A stretch of DNA of 39,216 nt from Bacteroidales bacterium (lineage in GTDB: Bacteria > Bacteroidota > Bacteroidia > Bacteroidales > UBA12077). A program made the translations under genes and the position numbers. This document shows positions 6,676-14,582 of the stretch, in pieces. The DNA lies in assembly GCA_027859205.1 (NCBI GenBank), contig JAQIBH010000003.1, forward strand, positions 1 to 39,216. The letters are read 5' to 3'. Position 1 is the stretch's first letter, and each line of letters begins with the position of its first letter. The notes beneath the pieces are model-generated. The model did no database searches. It saw nothing but the letters and a program-made list of their open reading frames with translations, and had not been told where the DNA came from.

Positions 6676-9600
6676 TTGGAAATTAAGATATTAAATGAAA
6701 TAATTAAGGGTCATTCAAAAATAATTGAATGTACAAATACTGTCAATAATAATAAAGATATTTTTTTAAAGAATCTTACAGGTTCATCTCAAAGTCTTTA
6801 TATTTCCAATGTAATAAATAATCTTAATAAGAGTCATTTAATTATTCTCCCCGACAAAGAGGAAGCTGCATATTTTGAAAATGATTTATCAGCTGTTTCA
6901 GATCAGAAATCTATATTCTTTCCTACTTCTTATAAAAGATCAATCGTTTACGGTGAAGAAGACAGTGCTAATCTGATGTTAAGAGCAGAAACTTTACAAC
7001 TTCTCGCACATGACGAAAAGCTTATTGTAGTTACATATCCTGAAGCAATTATTGAAAAAGTTATTAATAAAAATAACTTAATAAATGCAACGTTAAATTT
7101 GAATGTTGGAGAACAAGTTTCTGTCGATTTTATTCAGGAAGTATTGCAAGAATATAATTTTCAGTATGTAGATTTTGTTTACGAACCAGGGCAATACTCA
7201 ATTCGTGGAAGTATTATAGATATTTTTTCATTTGCGTCCGATTTACCTTATAGAGTTGATTTCTTTGGAGATGAAGTTGAATCGATCAGATCATTTGACA
7301 TTGAAAATCAGTTATCGAAAGGGAAATTTACTCAAATTTCAATTGTTCCTAAGATTGTTAATCCCGATAAGGACAACTCAGATTTAAAACAAACAGAATC
7401 GTTCTTCCATTTTCTGCCGAAGGATTCAATAGTATGGACAGAAAATCTTGGGTATATATTAGATAAAATATCTGTAATTCAAAAAAAACTCATTGACGAC
7501 GCAAAAGAAAATCAAATTATAACTAAAGAAACCTTACTTGAAGCTTGTGGAAAATTAAAATGTATTGAATTTGGACAAAGTAGTTATTTTAATCAAAATG
7601 AAATTTTATTTAATACAGCACACCAACCTACATTTAATAAAAACTTCGAATTATTAGGGAATAATATCATTCAAAATTCTGAAAACGGTTACACAAGCTA
7701 TATTCTGTCAGATAATGAAAAACAAATAGAACGACTCAATGCCATATTTAATGATATAAATGCAGATATTAAATTCATACCAATTTTAAAAACTATTCAC
7801 GAAGGATTTATTGATCATGACTTAAAAATTTGTGTTTATACCGATCATCAAATTTTTGGCAGATATCATAAATTTAAAATTAAAAATAGTTTACAAAAAA
7901 AAGAACAATTATCAATTCGAGAACTTACTGGATTGCATCCAGGTGATTATATTGTACATATTGATCATGGAATAGGAATATTCGGAGGTTTAGAAAAAAT
8001 TGACATTAGTGGCAAGACACAAGAGGCAATAAAACTTGTATATAAAGATCAGGATACTGTATATATTAGTATTCATTCACTACATAAAATATCAAAGTAT
8101 AAAGGCAAAGATGCTGATCCTCCAAGAATATATAAACTCGGATCGGGAGCTTGGCAAAAGCTGAAACAAAATACCAAAACAAAAGTAAAGGATATTGCAA
8201 AGGACCTAATTCTATTGTATGCACGGCGCAAAGAACAAAAAGGCTTTGCGTATTTACCCGATACTTATTTGCAAAAGGAACTAGAATCATCATTTATTTA
8301 TGAAGACACCCCAGATCAGTTAAAATCAACAAACTCTGTTAAAGCAGATATGGAATCTGAAACCCCAATGGACAGATTGATATGTGGAGATGTGGGATTT
8401 GGAAAAACAGAAATAGCAATTCGTGCTGCTTTCAAGGCAGTTGCCGATAGTAAACAAGTAGCCATTTTGGTTCCAACAACCATTTTAGCATTGCAACATT
8501 ATCAGACATTTAAAGAACGACTTGCTGATTTCCCTTGTAACGTAGAGTACATAAGCAGATTAAGGACAAAAAAACAACAAACAGAAACCATTAAAAATAT
8601 AGCAGACGGTAAAACTGATATAATTATTGGCACTCACAAATTGGTTGGTAAAGAAATAAATTTTAAAGATCTTGGACTTTTGATTATTGATGAAGAACAA
8701 AAATTTGGCGTATCGGTAAAAGAAAAACTTAAAAAATTTAAACTTAACGTTGATACTTTAACCTTAACGGCAACACCAATTCCAAGGACATTGCAATTTT
8801 CTATGATGGGTGCTCGTGATCTTTCAATAATAAATACTCCACCTCCAAATAGATATCCAATAATTACCGAGTTACATACTTTTAACGAGGATATAATTAA
8901 AGAAGCTATCGATTACGAATTCCAGCGTAATGGTCAAGTTTTTTTTATTCATAATAGAATTCAAAACATACATGAGATAGAGACCCTTATAAATAAACTA
9001 TGTCCAGATGTGAGAACATTGGTTGCACACGGACAACTGGATGGAAATAAACTTGAAAAAGTTATGCTCGATTTCATTAATTACGATTATGATGTTTTAA
9101 TTGCAACCACAATTATTGAATCTGGTTTAGATATCCCGAATACAAACACGATTTTAATAAATAATGCACAAAATATTGGCTTAAGTGATCTTCATCAGTT
9201 ACGTGGTCGTGTGGGTCGTTCAAATAAAAAAGCCTTTTGTTATTTACTTGCGCCGCCGTTAACTACTGTTACGCCTGAAGCGAGAAGAAGATTAAAAGCT
9301 ATTGAGGAATTCTCTGAACTGGGGAGTGGATTTAGTATTGCAATGCAAGATTTAGATATCAGAGGTGCAGGAAATCTTTTAGGTGCCGAACAAAGTGGAT
9401 TTATTACTGATATTGGGTTTGAAACTTATCATCGTATATTAAATGAAGCAATATTAGAACTTAAAGAATCGTCTTTTCATGAACTTTATGAGCAAGAACA
9501 AGAAGAATTAATTGAAAAACAGATTACACAACAAAAATTTATTGCCGATTGTCAGATCGAGACTGATCTTGAATTGCTCCTTCCCGATAATTATATTAAT

Positions 9601-9996
9601 AATATTTCTGAAAGAATAAGGCTTTATCGAGAACTGGATAATATTGAAATTGAAGAAAAACTTCTTGATTTTGAAAATCAATTAAAAGATCGATTTGGAG
9701 AATTACCCTTACAAACAATCGAGTTAATGAATGTAGTTCGATTAAGATGGCTAGCTGTTGAATTAGGATTTGAGAAAATAATTTTGAAAAGAGGTAGAAT
9801 GGTAACATATTTTATCAATAATCAAGAGTCGCCATATTATAAATCAACAATATTTTCCAAAATTTTAGGTTTTATACAGCAAAACCCAAAAGATATAAAA
9901 ATGAAAGAAGCAAAGAACAAACTTACCATGAGCTTTGATCATGTGAAAAATGTACAAAATGCTATTGAGAAGATTCAAAAAATAGACATAGGGTAA
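6676..9996 (+). CDS. mfd: Transcription-repair coupling factor Mfd
   Basis: A 1106-residue DNA translocase. It removes RNA polymerase stalled at lesions and recruits UvrA for nucleotide excision repair. Order of parts: a UvrB-like N-terminal region with PGQYSIRGSIIDIF; the RNA polymerase-interacting CarD-like domain with TGLHPGDYIVHIDHGIGIF (about 418-436); then the RecG-like helicase core with Walker A GDVGFGKTE (from about 571), the DEEQ box in LLIIDEEQKFG, TLTATPIPRT and the QLRGRVGRS motif VI; and the C-terminal TRCF domain. The length is close to E. coli Mfd (1148). The start is TTG at 6676: an in-frame stop (6661-6663) lies just upstream and no ATG or GTG lies between it and conserved sequence. 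The promoter-like box is so close that the message may lack a leader. Confidence 0.95.
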   Translation: MEIKILNEIIKGHSKIIECTNTVNNNKDIFLKNLTGSSQSLYISNVINNLNKSHLIILPDKEEAAYFENDLSAVSDQKSIFFPTSYKRSIVYGEEDSANLMLRAETLQLLAHDEKLIVVTYPEAIIEKVINKNNLINATLNLNVGEQVSVDFIQEVLQEYNFQYVDFVYEPGQYSIRGSIIDIFSFASDLPYRVDFFGDEVESIRSFDIENQLSKGKFTQISIVPKIVNPDKDNSDLKQTESFFHFLPKDSIVWTENLGYILDKISVIQKKLIDDAKENQIITKETLLEACGKLKCIEFGQSSYFNQNEILFNTAHQPTFNKNFELLGNNIIQNSENGYTSYILSDNEKQIERLNAIFNDINADIKFIPILKTIHEGFIDHDLKICVYTDHQIFGRYHKFKIKNSLQKKEQLSIRELTGLHPGDYIVHIDHGIGIFGGLEKIDISGKTQEAIKLVYKDQDTVYISIHSLHKISKYKGKDADPPRIYKLGSGAWQKLKQNTKTKVKDIAKDLILLYARRKEQKGFAYLPDTYLQKELESSFIYEDTPDQLKSTNSVKADMESETPMDRLICGDVGFGKTEIAIRAAFKAVADSKQVAILVPTTILALQHYQTFKERLADFPCNVEYISRLRTKKQQTETIKNIADGKTDIIIGTHKLVGKEINFKDLGLLIIDEEQKFGVSVKEKLKKFKLNVDTLTLTATPIPRTLQFSMMGARDLSIINTPPPNRYPIITELHTFNEDIIKEAIDYEFQRNGQVFFIHNRIQNIHEIETLINKLCPDVRTLVAHGQLDGNKLEKVMLDFINYDYDVLIATTIIESGLDIPNTNTILINNAQNIGLSDLHQLRGRVGRSNKKAFCYLLAPPLTTVTPEARRRLKAIEEFSELGSGFSIAMQDLDIRGAGNLLGAEQSGFITDIGFETYHRILNEAILELKESSFHELYEQEQEELIEKQITQQKFIADCQIETDLELLLPDNYINNISERIRLYRELDNIEIEEKLLDFENQLKDRFGELPLQTIELMNVVRLRWLAVELGFEKIILKRGRMVTYFINNQESPYYKSTIFSKILGFIQQNPKDIKMKEAKNKLTMSFDHVKNVQNAIEKIQKIDIG

Positions 9997-10071
9997 ATTT
10001 AGTTGTAATAATCTTATTTAGTGGAATATTTTCATAATTTTACATGCTGATTTTAAATTGATTAAGACTTA

Positions 10072-10806
10072 ATGAACCTTACTATAGATATAGGTAATTC
10101 CAGAAATAAAATCGCTGTTTTTAATAACGATGAAATCATTGATATTATAACTAAAGAAACTTTATCAATTTCTGATATATCTGAAATTTTATCTACTTAT
10201 CCAAAAATAAATTATGCGATTCTTTCTAGAGTAAAGAATATTGACTCAACAATTATTTCATATTTAAAATCGAACACAAGCTATTTTATTGATTTAGATG
10301 AAAATAGTAAAATACCTATTGAAAATCTTTATCAAACAAAAAACACATTAGGTAAAGACCGTTTGGCAGCAGTCATTGGCGCAAACAATATTTTTCCCAA
10401 CACAAGCGTTTTGGTTATAGATGCTGGGACAGCAATAACTTTTGATTTTATTAATAAAAACAACCAATATGAAGGTGGAACGATTTCTCCTGGATTAGAA
10501 ATGCGATTTAAATCACTAAATTATTACACAAATAAATTACCACTATTAAATAAAAATGAAGATTTCAATTTAATTGCCGACAATACGGCAAATGCAATCG
10601 TATCGGGAGTACAGAACGGGATTATCTTTGAGATTGACAGCTACATTAATACTTTAAAAAACAAATATAATGACTTGAAAATATTTTTAACAGGAGGAGA
10701 TGCAATTTTTTTTGATAAAAAGTTAAAAAATACCATCTTTGTAAATTTGAATTTAAATAATATAGGATTAAACAAAATATTAGAACACAATAAATCACAT
10801 GATTAA
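10072..10806 (+). CDS. coaX: Type III pantothenate kinase
   Basis: A 244-residue ASKHA-fold kinase that phosphorylates pantothenate in the first step of coenzyme A synthesis. Signatures are the phosphate-binding DIGNSRNK (6-13), TLGKDRLAAVIGA, the second nucleotide-binding segment VIDAGTAITFDFI, the GGTISPGLEMR pantothenate-site strand and TGGDA near the end. Type III enzymes are usually insensitive to CoA feedback. The stop overlaps the next gene's start by 8 nt, so it heads a translationally coupled run with the outer-membrane protein. The 75-nt gap after mfd has no obvious terminator or good TAnnTTTG box. Confidence 0.95.
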   Translation: MNLTIDIGNSRNKIAVFNNDEIIDIITKETLSISDISEILSTYPKINYAILSRVKNIDSTIISYLKSNTSYFIDLDENSKIPIENLYQTKNTLGKDRLAAVIGANNIFPNTSVLVIDAGTAITFDFINKNNQYEGGTISPGLEMRFKSLNYYTNKLPLLNKNEDFNLIADNTANAIVSGVQNGIIFEIDSYINTLKNKYNDLKIFLTGGDAIFFDKKLKNTIFVNLNLNNIGLNKILEHNKSHD

Positions 10807-12106
10807 AAAATATCTATTAATAATTGGAATTATCGCATTAACAAATTTAAGTTTATTCAGTCAGAGCGTAACAAATTCGCCTTATACAAGATTTGGCATA
10901 GGTGATATTGACAGAAACGGATTTAATAACAGTAAAGCAATGGGAGGCATAACAACTGGTCTTAGGAAAAACAACCAGATAAATTACCTAAATCCCGCTG
11001 CAATAAGTGCACAGGATACTATGTCCTTTATCTTTGATATAGGTTTAAGTGGCATTTTCAAAAACATGGAATCAAATACTGCCAGTGCAGATTTTAATGA
11101 TTTTGCATTCGATCATTTAGCATTTTCCTTTCCTATTAAACGATGGTGGTTTACAAGTTTAGGTGTTACACCTTATTCAAAAATAGGCTACAATATTCAC
11201 CAAGTCGAAGATTATGCGCCTATCGATTCTGTTAATATTAATTATGATTATTACGGAAATGGTGGAATTATACAATTGTTTTTAACTAATTCATTTAAAA
11301 TTAACGAGAACCTTTCTTTGGGGTTTAATGTAAATTATTTGTTTGGTTCAAAAGAACAATACAATCAAGTTTACCTTGATACAGAAAACAGTTTTACAAC
11401 AATTATCGAAGATAATATTTCTATGAATAAAATAACATATGACGTTGGACTGCAATACTATAACGATATTTCAAATAAATATTTTTACGTTGTGGGTTTA
11501 AACTATTCAAGCAAGGTAGATTTTAACACAACAAAAAAGAGCAACGTTTTTATGGCCGAAAACTTTAACTTGTACGATATAAATGTATTAGATTACATAG
11601 CAAACTCTGCACTTTTATTAGATACAATTAGCTCATCAACTACTAATAATTATAAAATAGAAATTCCTGCAAAATATAGCATTGGATTTACTACAGGTAT
11701 AAAAGATAAGTTGATTCTGGGTTTTGATTATTCTTATCAAGATTGGTCTAAAGTGGGTATTACAACAGAAAATAGTAATTTGGTTGTTGATGAAAATTTT
11801 AAAATTGGGGTTGAATACATCCCAAACAGACGTTCAATAAAAGATTATTATAAAAGGGTGAATTATAGGGCAGGATTATATTTAAATAATAGTTATATAA
11901 AAATCAACGATGAACAAATTAAAAATTATGGCATAACTTTTGGACTAGGTTTTCCAATATACAATCAACGTACAAGTCTTAATTTTTCTTGTACACTTGG
12001 AAAACGAGGCACAACAAATAATAGTTTAATTGAAGAAAACTATACAGCAATAGGTATAAATTTAACATTATACGATTTTTGGTTTATCAAAAGAAAATTT
12101 CAGTAA
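10799..12106 (+). CDS. Outer-membrane beta-barrel protein, FadL/OmpP1-like
   Basis: A 435-residue protein with a cleavable signal peptide (hydrophobic 4-20, ending near LSLFSQS). The mature part is rich in alternating-hydrophobic strands (for example YYFYVVGLNYSSKV-type patterns) and closes with a strand ending in Phe, typical of outer-membrane barrels. The early SPYTRFGIGD and an AxGG segment near residue 50 recall the plug region of FadL-type barrels, as does LNPAAIS. Function is unknown; uptake of hydrophobic molecules would be a family-level guess. It overlaps coaX by 8 nt and precedes a TPR protein by 17 nt. This order (coaX, barrel protein, TPR, lptC) is recurrent in Bacteroidota as I remember it. 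Confidence 0.7.
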   Translation: MIKKYLLIIGIIALTNLSLFSQSVTNSPYTRFGIGDIDRNGFNNSKAMGGITTGLRKNNQINYLNPAAISAQDTMSFIFDIGLSGIFKNMESNTASADFNDFAFDHLAFSFPIKRWWFTSLGVTPYSKIGYNIHQVEDYAPIDSVNINYDYYGNGGIIQLFLTNSFKINENLSLGFNVNYLFGSKEQYNQVYLDTENSFTTIIEDNISMNKITYDVGLQYYNDISNKYFYVVGLNYSSKVDFNTTKKSNVFMAENFNLYDINVLDYIANSALLLDTISSSTTNNYKIEIPAKYSIGFTTGIKDKLILGFDYSYQDWSKVGITTENSNLVVDENFKIGVEYIPNRRSIKDYYKRVNYRAGLYLNNSYIKINDEQIKNYGITFGLGFPIYNQRTSLNFSCTLGKRGTTNNSLIEENYTAIGINLTLYDFWFIKRKFQ

Positions 12107-12123
12107 AATAAAAAATTATAAAA

Positions 12124-13476
12124 ATGAGAACAATAGCAAAAGGGATTTTAACAGGATTGTTTTTAATACTTACCATTGGTTTTGTATTTGGTCAAAAGGG
12201 TGTTGAAGATGGCTCTAAGTATGGACAGGGAGCAGACAGCATAAGCTGTATAAAGAATTTTTCAATTTACAGATCTAATGCAAGGCAGAATAATTACGAT
12301 AATATTACTCAGGAGGCATGGAAATTGGTTTATACTGAATGCCCAAAGGCAAGTCAATATATATACATTGATGGTGTCAACATGGTTAAAATAGCCATAA
12401 AGAAGGAAGAAGATGCTGCTCAAAAAGAAATACTTATTGATAGCATGATGAGAATTTATGATAAACGAATTAAATATTTCAATAGAAGAGGATCCATATT
12501 AGGCAGAAAAGGAGTTGATTTTATTACTTCCTCTGAAAAAACTGTTGAAAACATGCAAGAAGGATACGAAATTCTTAAGGAATCAATTTCTCTTGAGAAA
12601 TATAACAGTAGAGCACCACAGTTATTAACCTTCTTTCAAGCATCAAATTCTCTTTTTCAAGCTGGAGCCATTGAAGCAGGCGATGTAGTTGCCGACTTCG
12701 GAACTGTAATGGAAATTGCTGATTATGTTATTCTTAAAGGAACAAATAAAAGAGAAAAAGCAAATGTAATTAGAGCAAAACCTTCTATAGAACAGATATT
12801 TGAAGATGGTGGCGCTGCTAACTGTGACGATTTAGTTCCGTATTATGCAAATAAATTTAACGAAACTCCGGAAGATATTGAATTCCTAAAAAAGGCAACT
12901 GATCTTTTAAAATCAACAAAATGTACAGATTCTGAAATTTATTTCAATATGGCAGTTAAATTAAATATAATGGAACCAACTGCAGATCTTGCATATGAAC
13001 TTGCAAAGCGAATTAATAAAGAAGATAAACTTAATGAAGCGGTTGTTTATTATAAACAAGCTATTGAGTTACAAGAAGATGATCTTCAAAAAGCTAAATA
13101 TTATTTAGAGTTAGGTGACGTTACTCGTCGTATAGGTGATTATAGTCAATCAAGAACTTATGCTTTAAAATCTATTGAATTAGATGCAACTAGTGGCTAT
13201 CCATATTTGCTAATTGGGAATATTTATGCTGCATCAAGTAAATCATGCAGCGAAGAGGAGTTTGAGCAAAAAGCTGTTTACTGGGCTGCTGTTGATCAAT
13301 TTGCGAAAGCAAAATCTGTAGATCCGGAATTAGCTGATGATGCAAATAAATTCATTGATGCGTACAAACCTCATTTCCCTGATAACGAAACTATTTTCTT
13401 TTATAATTACAAACAAGGTGATTCGTATACCGTTGGATGCTGGATAAATGAGAAAACTACTGTTAGAGCAAGATAA
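12124..13476 (+). CDS. Exported tetratricopeptide-repeat protein
   Basis: A 450-residue protein with an N-terminal signal peptide (hydrophobic about 7-24, ending VFGQ). After an N-terminal region of unknown type it carries helical repeats with TPR spacing over roughly 280-400, for example NEAVVYYKQAIELQEDD, KAKYYLELGDVTRRIGDY and SYPYLLIGNIYAASS-like units. It probably acts as a periplasmic scaffold. Because it sits between an outer-membrane barrel gene and lptC, a role in envelope assembly is a reasonable inference, but no partner can be read from the sequence. Its 3' end overlaps lptC by 29 nt, implying coupled translation. Confidence 0.75.
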   Translation: MRTIAKGILTGLFLILTIGFVFGQKGVEDGSKYGQGADSISCIKNFSIYRSNARQNNYDNITQEAWKLVYTECPKASQYIYIDGVNMVKIAIKKEEDAAQKEILIDSMMRIYDKRIKYFNRRGSILGRKGVDFITSSEKTVENMQEGYEILKESISLEKYNSRAPQLLTFFQASNSLFQAGAIEAGDVVADFGTVMEIADYVILKGTNKREKANVIRAKPSIEQIFEDGGAANCDDLVPYYANKFNETPEDIEFLKKATDLLKSTKCTDSEIYFNMAVKLNIMEPTADLAYELAKRINKEDKLNEAVVYYKQAIELQEDDLQKAKYYLELGDVTRRIGDYSQSRTYALKSIELDATSGYPYLLIGNIYAASSKSCSEEEFEQKAVYWAAVDQFAKAKSVDPELADDANKFIDAYKPHFPDNETIFFYNYKQGDSYTVGCWINEKTTVRAR

Positions 13477-14047
13477 CAATTCAAATAATAAATATTTGAA
13501 AAGCATAATAATACCTGCATTTATGGGTATTATTATGCTTTTTGCTTCTTGTGAAGGAAGTAATATAGAAAAAATTAAATCAATAACAAGTGAACTTAAT
13601 GTTCCTTCTATGGCTATAACAAATACTGAAATTATTTTTAGCAAAAATGCTCTTATCGAAGTTAAAATTAAATCAAAAAAAATTAACCGATACGATGATA
13701 TTGAAGAACCATACACCGAATTTCCTGAGGGTTTATTTGTTGAATTTTATGATTCTACACAAACCGTTACTTCATATATAAAAGCAAATTACTGCATTTA
13801 CGATGAAACTGAACAATTATGGACAGCGGAAAATGATGTAGTATCGGTAAGCGACCAAGGGGATACATTAAATACAGAATTCCTGATCTGGGACGAAAAA
13901 AAAGGTAAAATCTACTCCAATACATATGTCCGCATAACTAATAGTGAAGGTATTATTCACGGTAAAGGGTTTGAAGCTAATCAAGACCTTTCAGATGTTA
14001 AAATAAAAAATACAACGGGAGTAATACGTGTCGAAAATGAAAACTAA
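13448..14047 (+). CDS. lptC: LPS export protein LptC (lipoprotein form)
   Basis: A 199-residue LptC-family protein, the periplasmic link of the LptB2FG-C complex that passes lipopolysaccharide to LptA. The N-terminus is hydrophobic and ends in LFASC, with Cys35 as a likely lipidation site, so this version seems to be a lipoprotein rather than having the E. coli membrane anchor. The beta-jellyroll part shows the family's repeated pattern, including VEFYDSTQTVTSYIKANY and LNTEFLIWDEKKGKIYS, the latter typical of the LptC/OstA fold. The start at 13448 lies inside the TPR gene in another frame. A later in-frame ATG at 13523 would leave a short but still lipobox-containing signal, so the exact start is uncertain. 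Confidence 0.8.
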   Translation: MRKLLLEQDNNSNNKYLKSIIIPAFMGIIMLFASCEGSNIEKIKSITSELNVPSMAITNTEIIFSKNALIEVKIKSKKINRYDDIEEPYTEFPEGLFVEFYDSTQTVTSYIKANYCIYDETEQLWTAENDVVSVSDQGDTLNTEFLIWDEKKGKIYSNTYVRITNSEGIIHGKGFEANQDLSDVKIKNTTGVIRVENEN

Positions 14048-14231
14048 ATTATCACGTATTGTTGAAATTATCTGGATAATTACAGCTATACTATGTTTAA
14101 TTGCTGCTGTTCATCAAACCTATTACGAAGGGTTCTCCAAAAGTTATATCTTATTTATCTTTTCGTTTGTTGCGTTTATAATGTTTCTTTTGAGAAAACA
14201 AATGAGAAAGTCAAATAAAAACAACCAGTAG
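14037..14231 (+). CDS. Small two-helix membrane protein
   Basis: A 64-residue protein if it starts at the ATG at 14037; an upstream in-frame GTG at 14028 would add three residues. Two hydrophobic segments are visible, about residues 9-25 (IIWIITAILCLIAAVH) and about 37-53 (FIFSFVAFIMFLL). A short polar loop lies between them, and the tail is lysine- and arginine-rich. It overlaps the lptC stop by 11 nt, so it is probably translated from the same message. No family is recognised. Its position suggests an envelope role, perhaps linked to the Lpt machinery, but nothing more can be supported. Confidence 0.6.
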   Translation: MKTKLSRIVEIIWIITAILCLIAAVHQTYYEGFSKSYILFIFSFVAFIMFLLRKQMRKSNKNNQ

Positions 14232-14582
14232 ATTGGCATTTTTAAATTGGCTGTAACAAACTATTTATAGTTTTCTTCTAATATTTGAAAAACAAGATTA
14301 TTGATCTTTATCTTTCTTAAAATTCTTATTATAAAACACGTTCAAACCATTGATCTTAATTTTATTTTTAAAAGATAATTTTAAAGGTAAAGTACTGTCC
14401 CAGCACATTTTTCTTTGATTAAGTATAAAAAATTTATATTTAAAAAATTATATGCTTAAAATTTCGAAAAGAAGATAATAAAATACTAAATTTGCCAGTT
14501 ACTATTTTAGGCTTTTTGAAATAAAAAACAATTCAATTTAGTATATTCTAACTTTTTAAAATATAGATAAAAACAATATTCA
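14232..14582. other. 350-nt AT-rich gap before ppiD
   Basis: No plausible gene on either strand. Near the left side is a weak AAACTAT/ATAGTTT hairpin (14258-14273) followed by TTTCTTC, a possible terminator of the lptC run. Near the right side is a promoter-like box for ppiD (listed separately). The rest is plain AT-rich sequence with no repeats that I could see. Confidence 0.5.
14487..14494 (+). promoter_or_regulatory. Candidate ppiD promoter -7 box
   Basis: TAAATTTG is a full TAnnTTTG match, 88 nt before the ppiD start. A near-match to the -33 element (TTTC, 14462-14465) lies 21 nt upstream. The resulting leader would be about 80 nt. A second, weaker box TAACTTTT is at 14549-14556. Confidence 0.45.

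Noticed and set aside
13330-13716. Minus-strand frame of 128 codons across the TPR/lptC overlap
   Set aside because: Antisense to two well-supported genes, with a hydrophobic low-complexity translation and no start context; a shadow frame.
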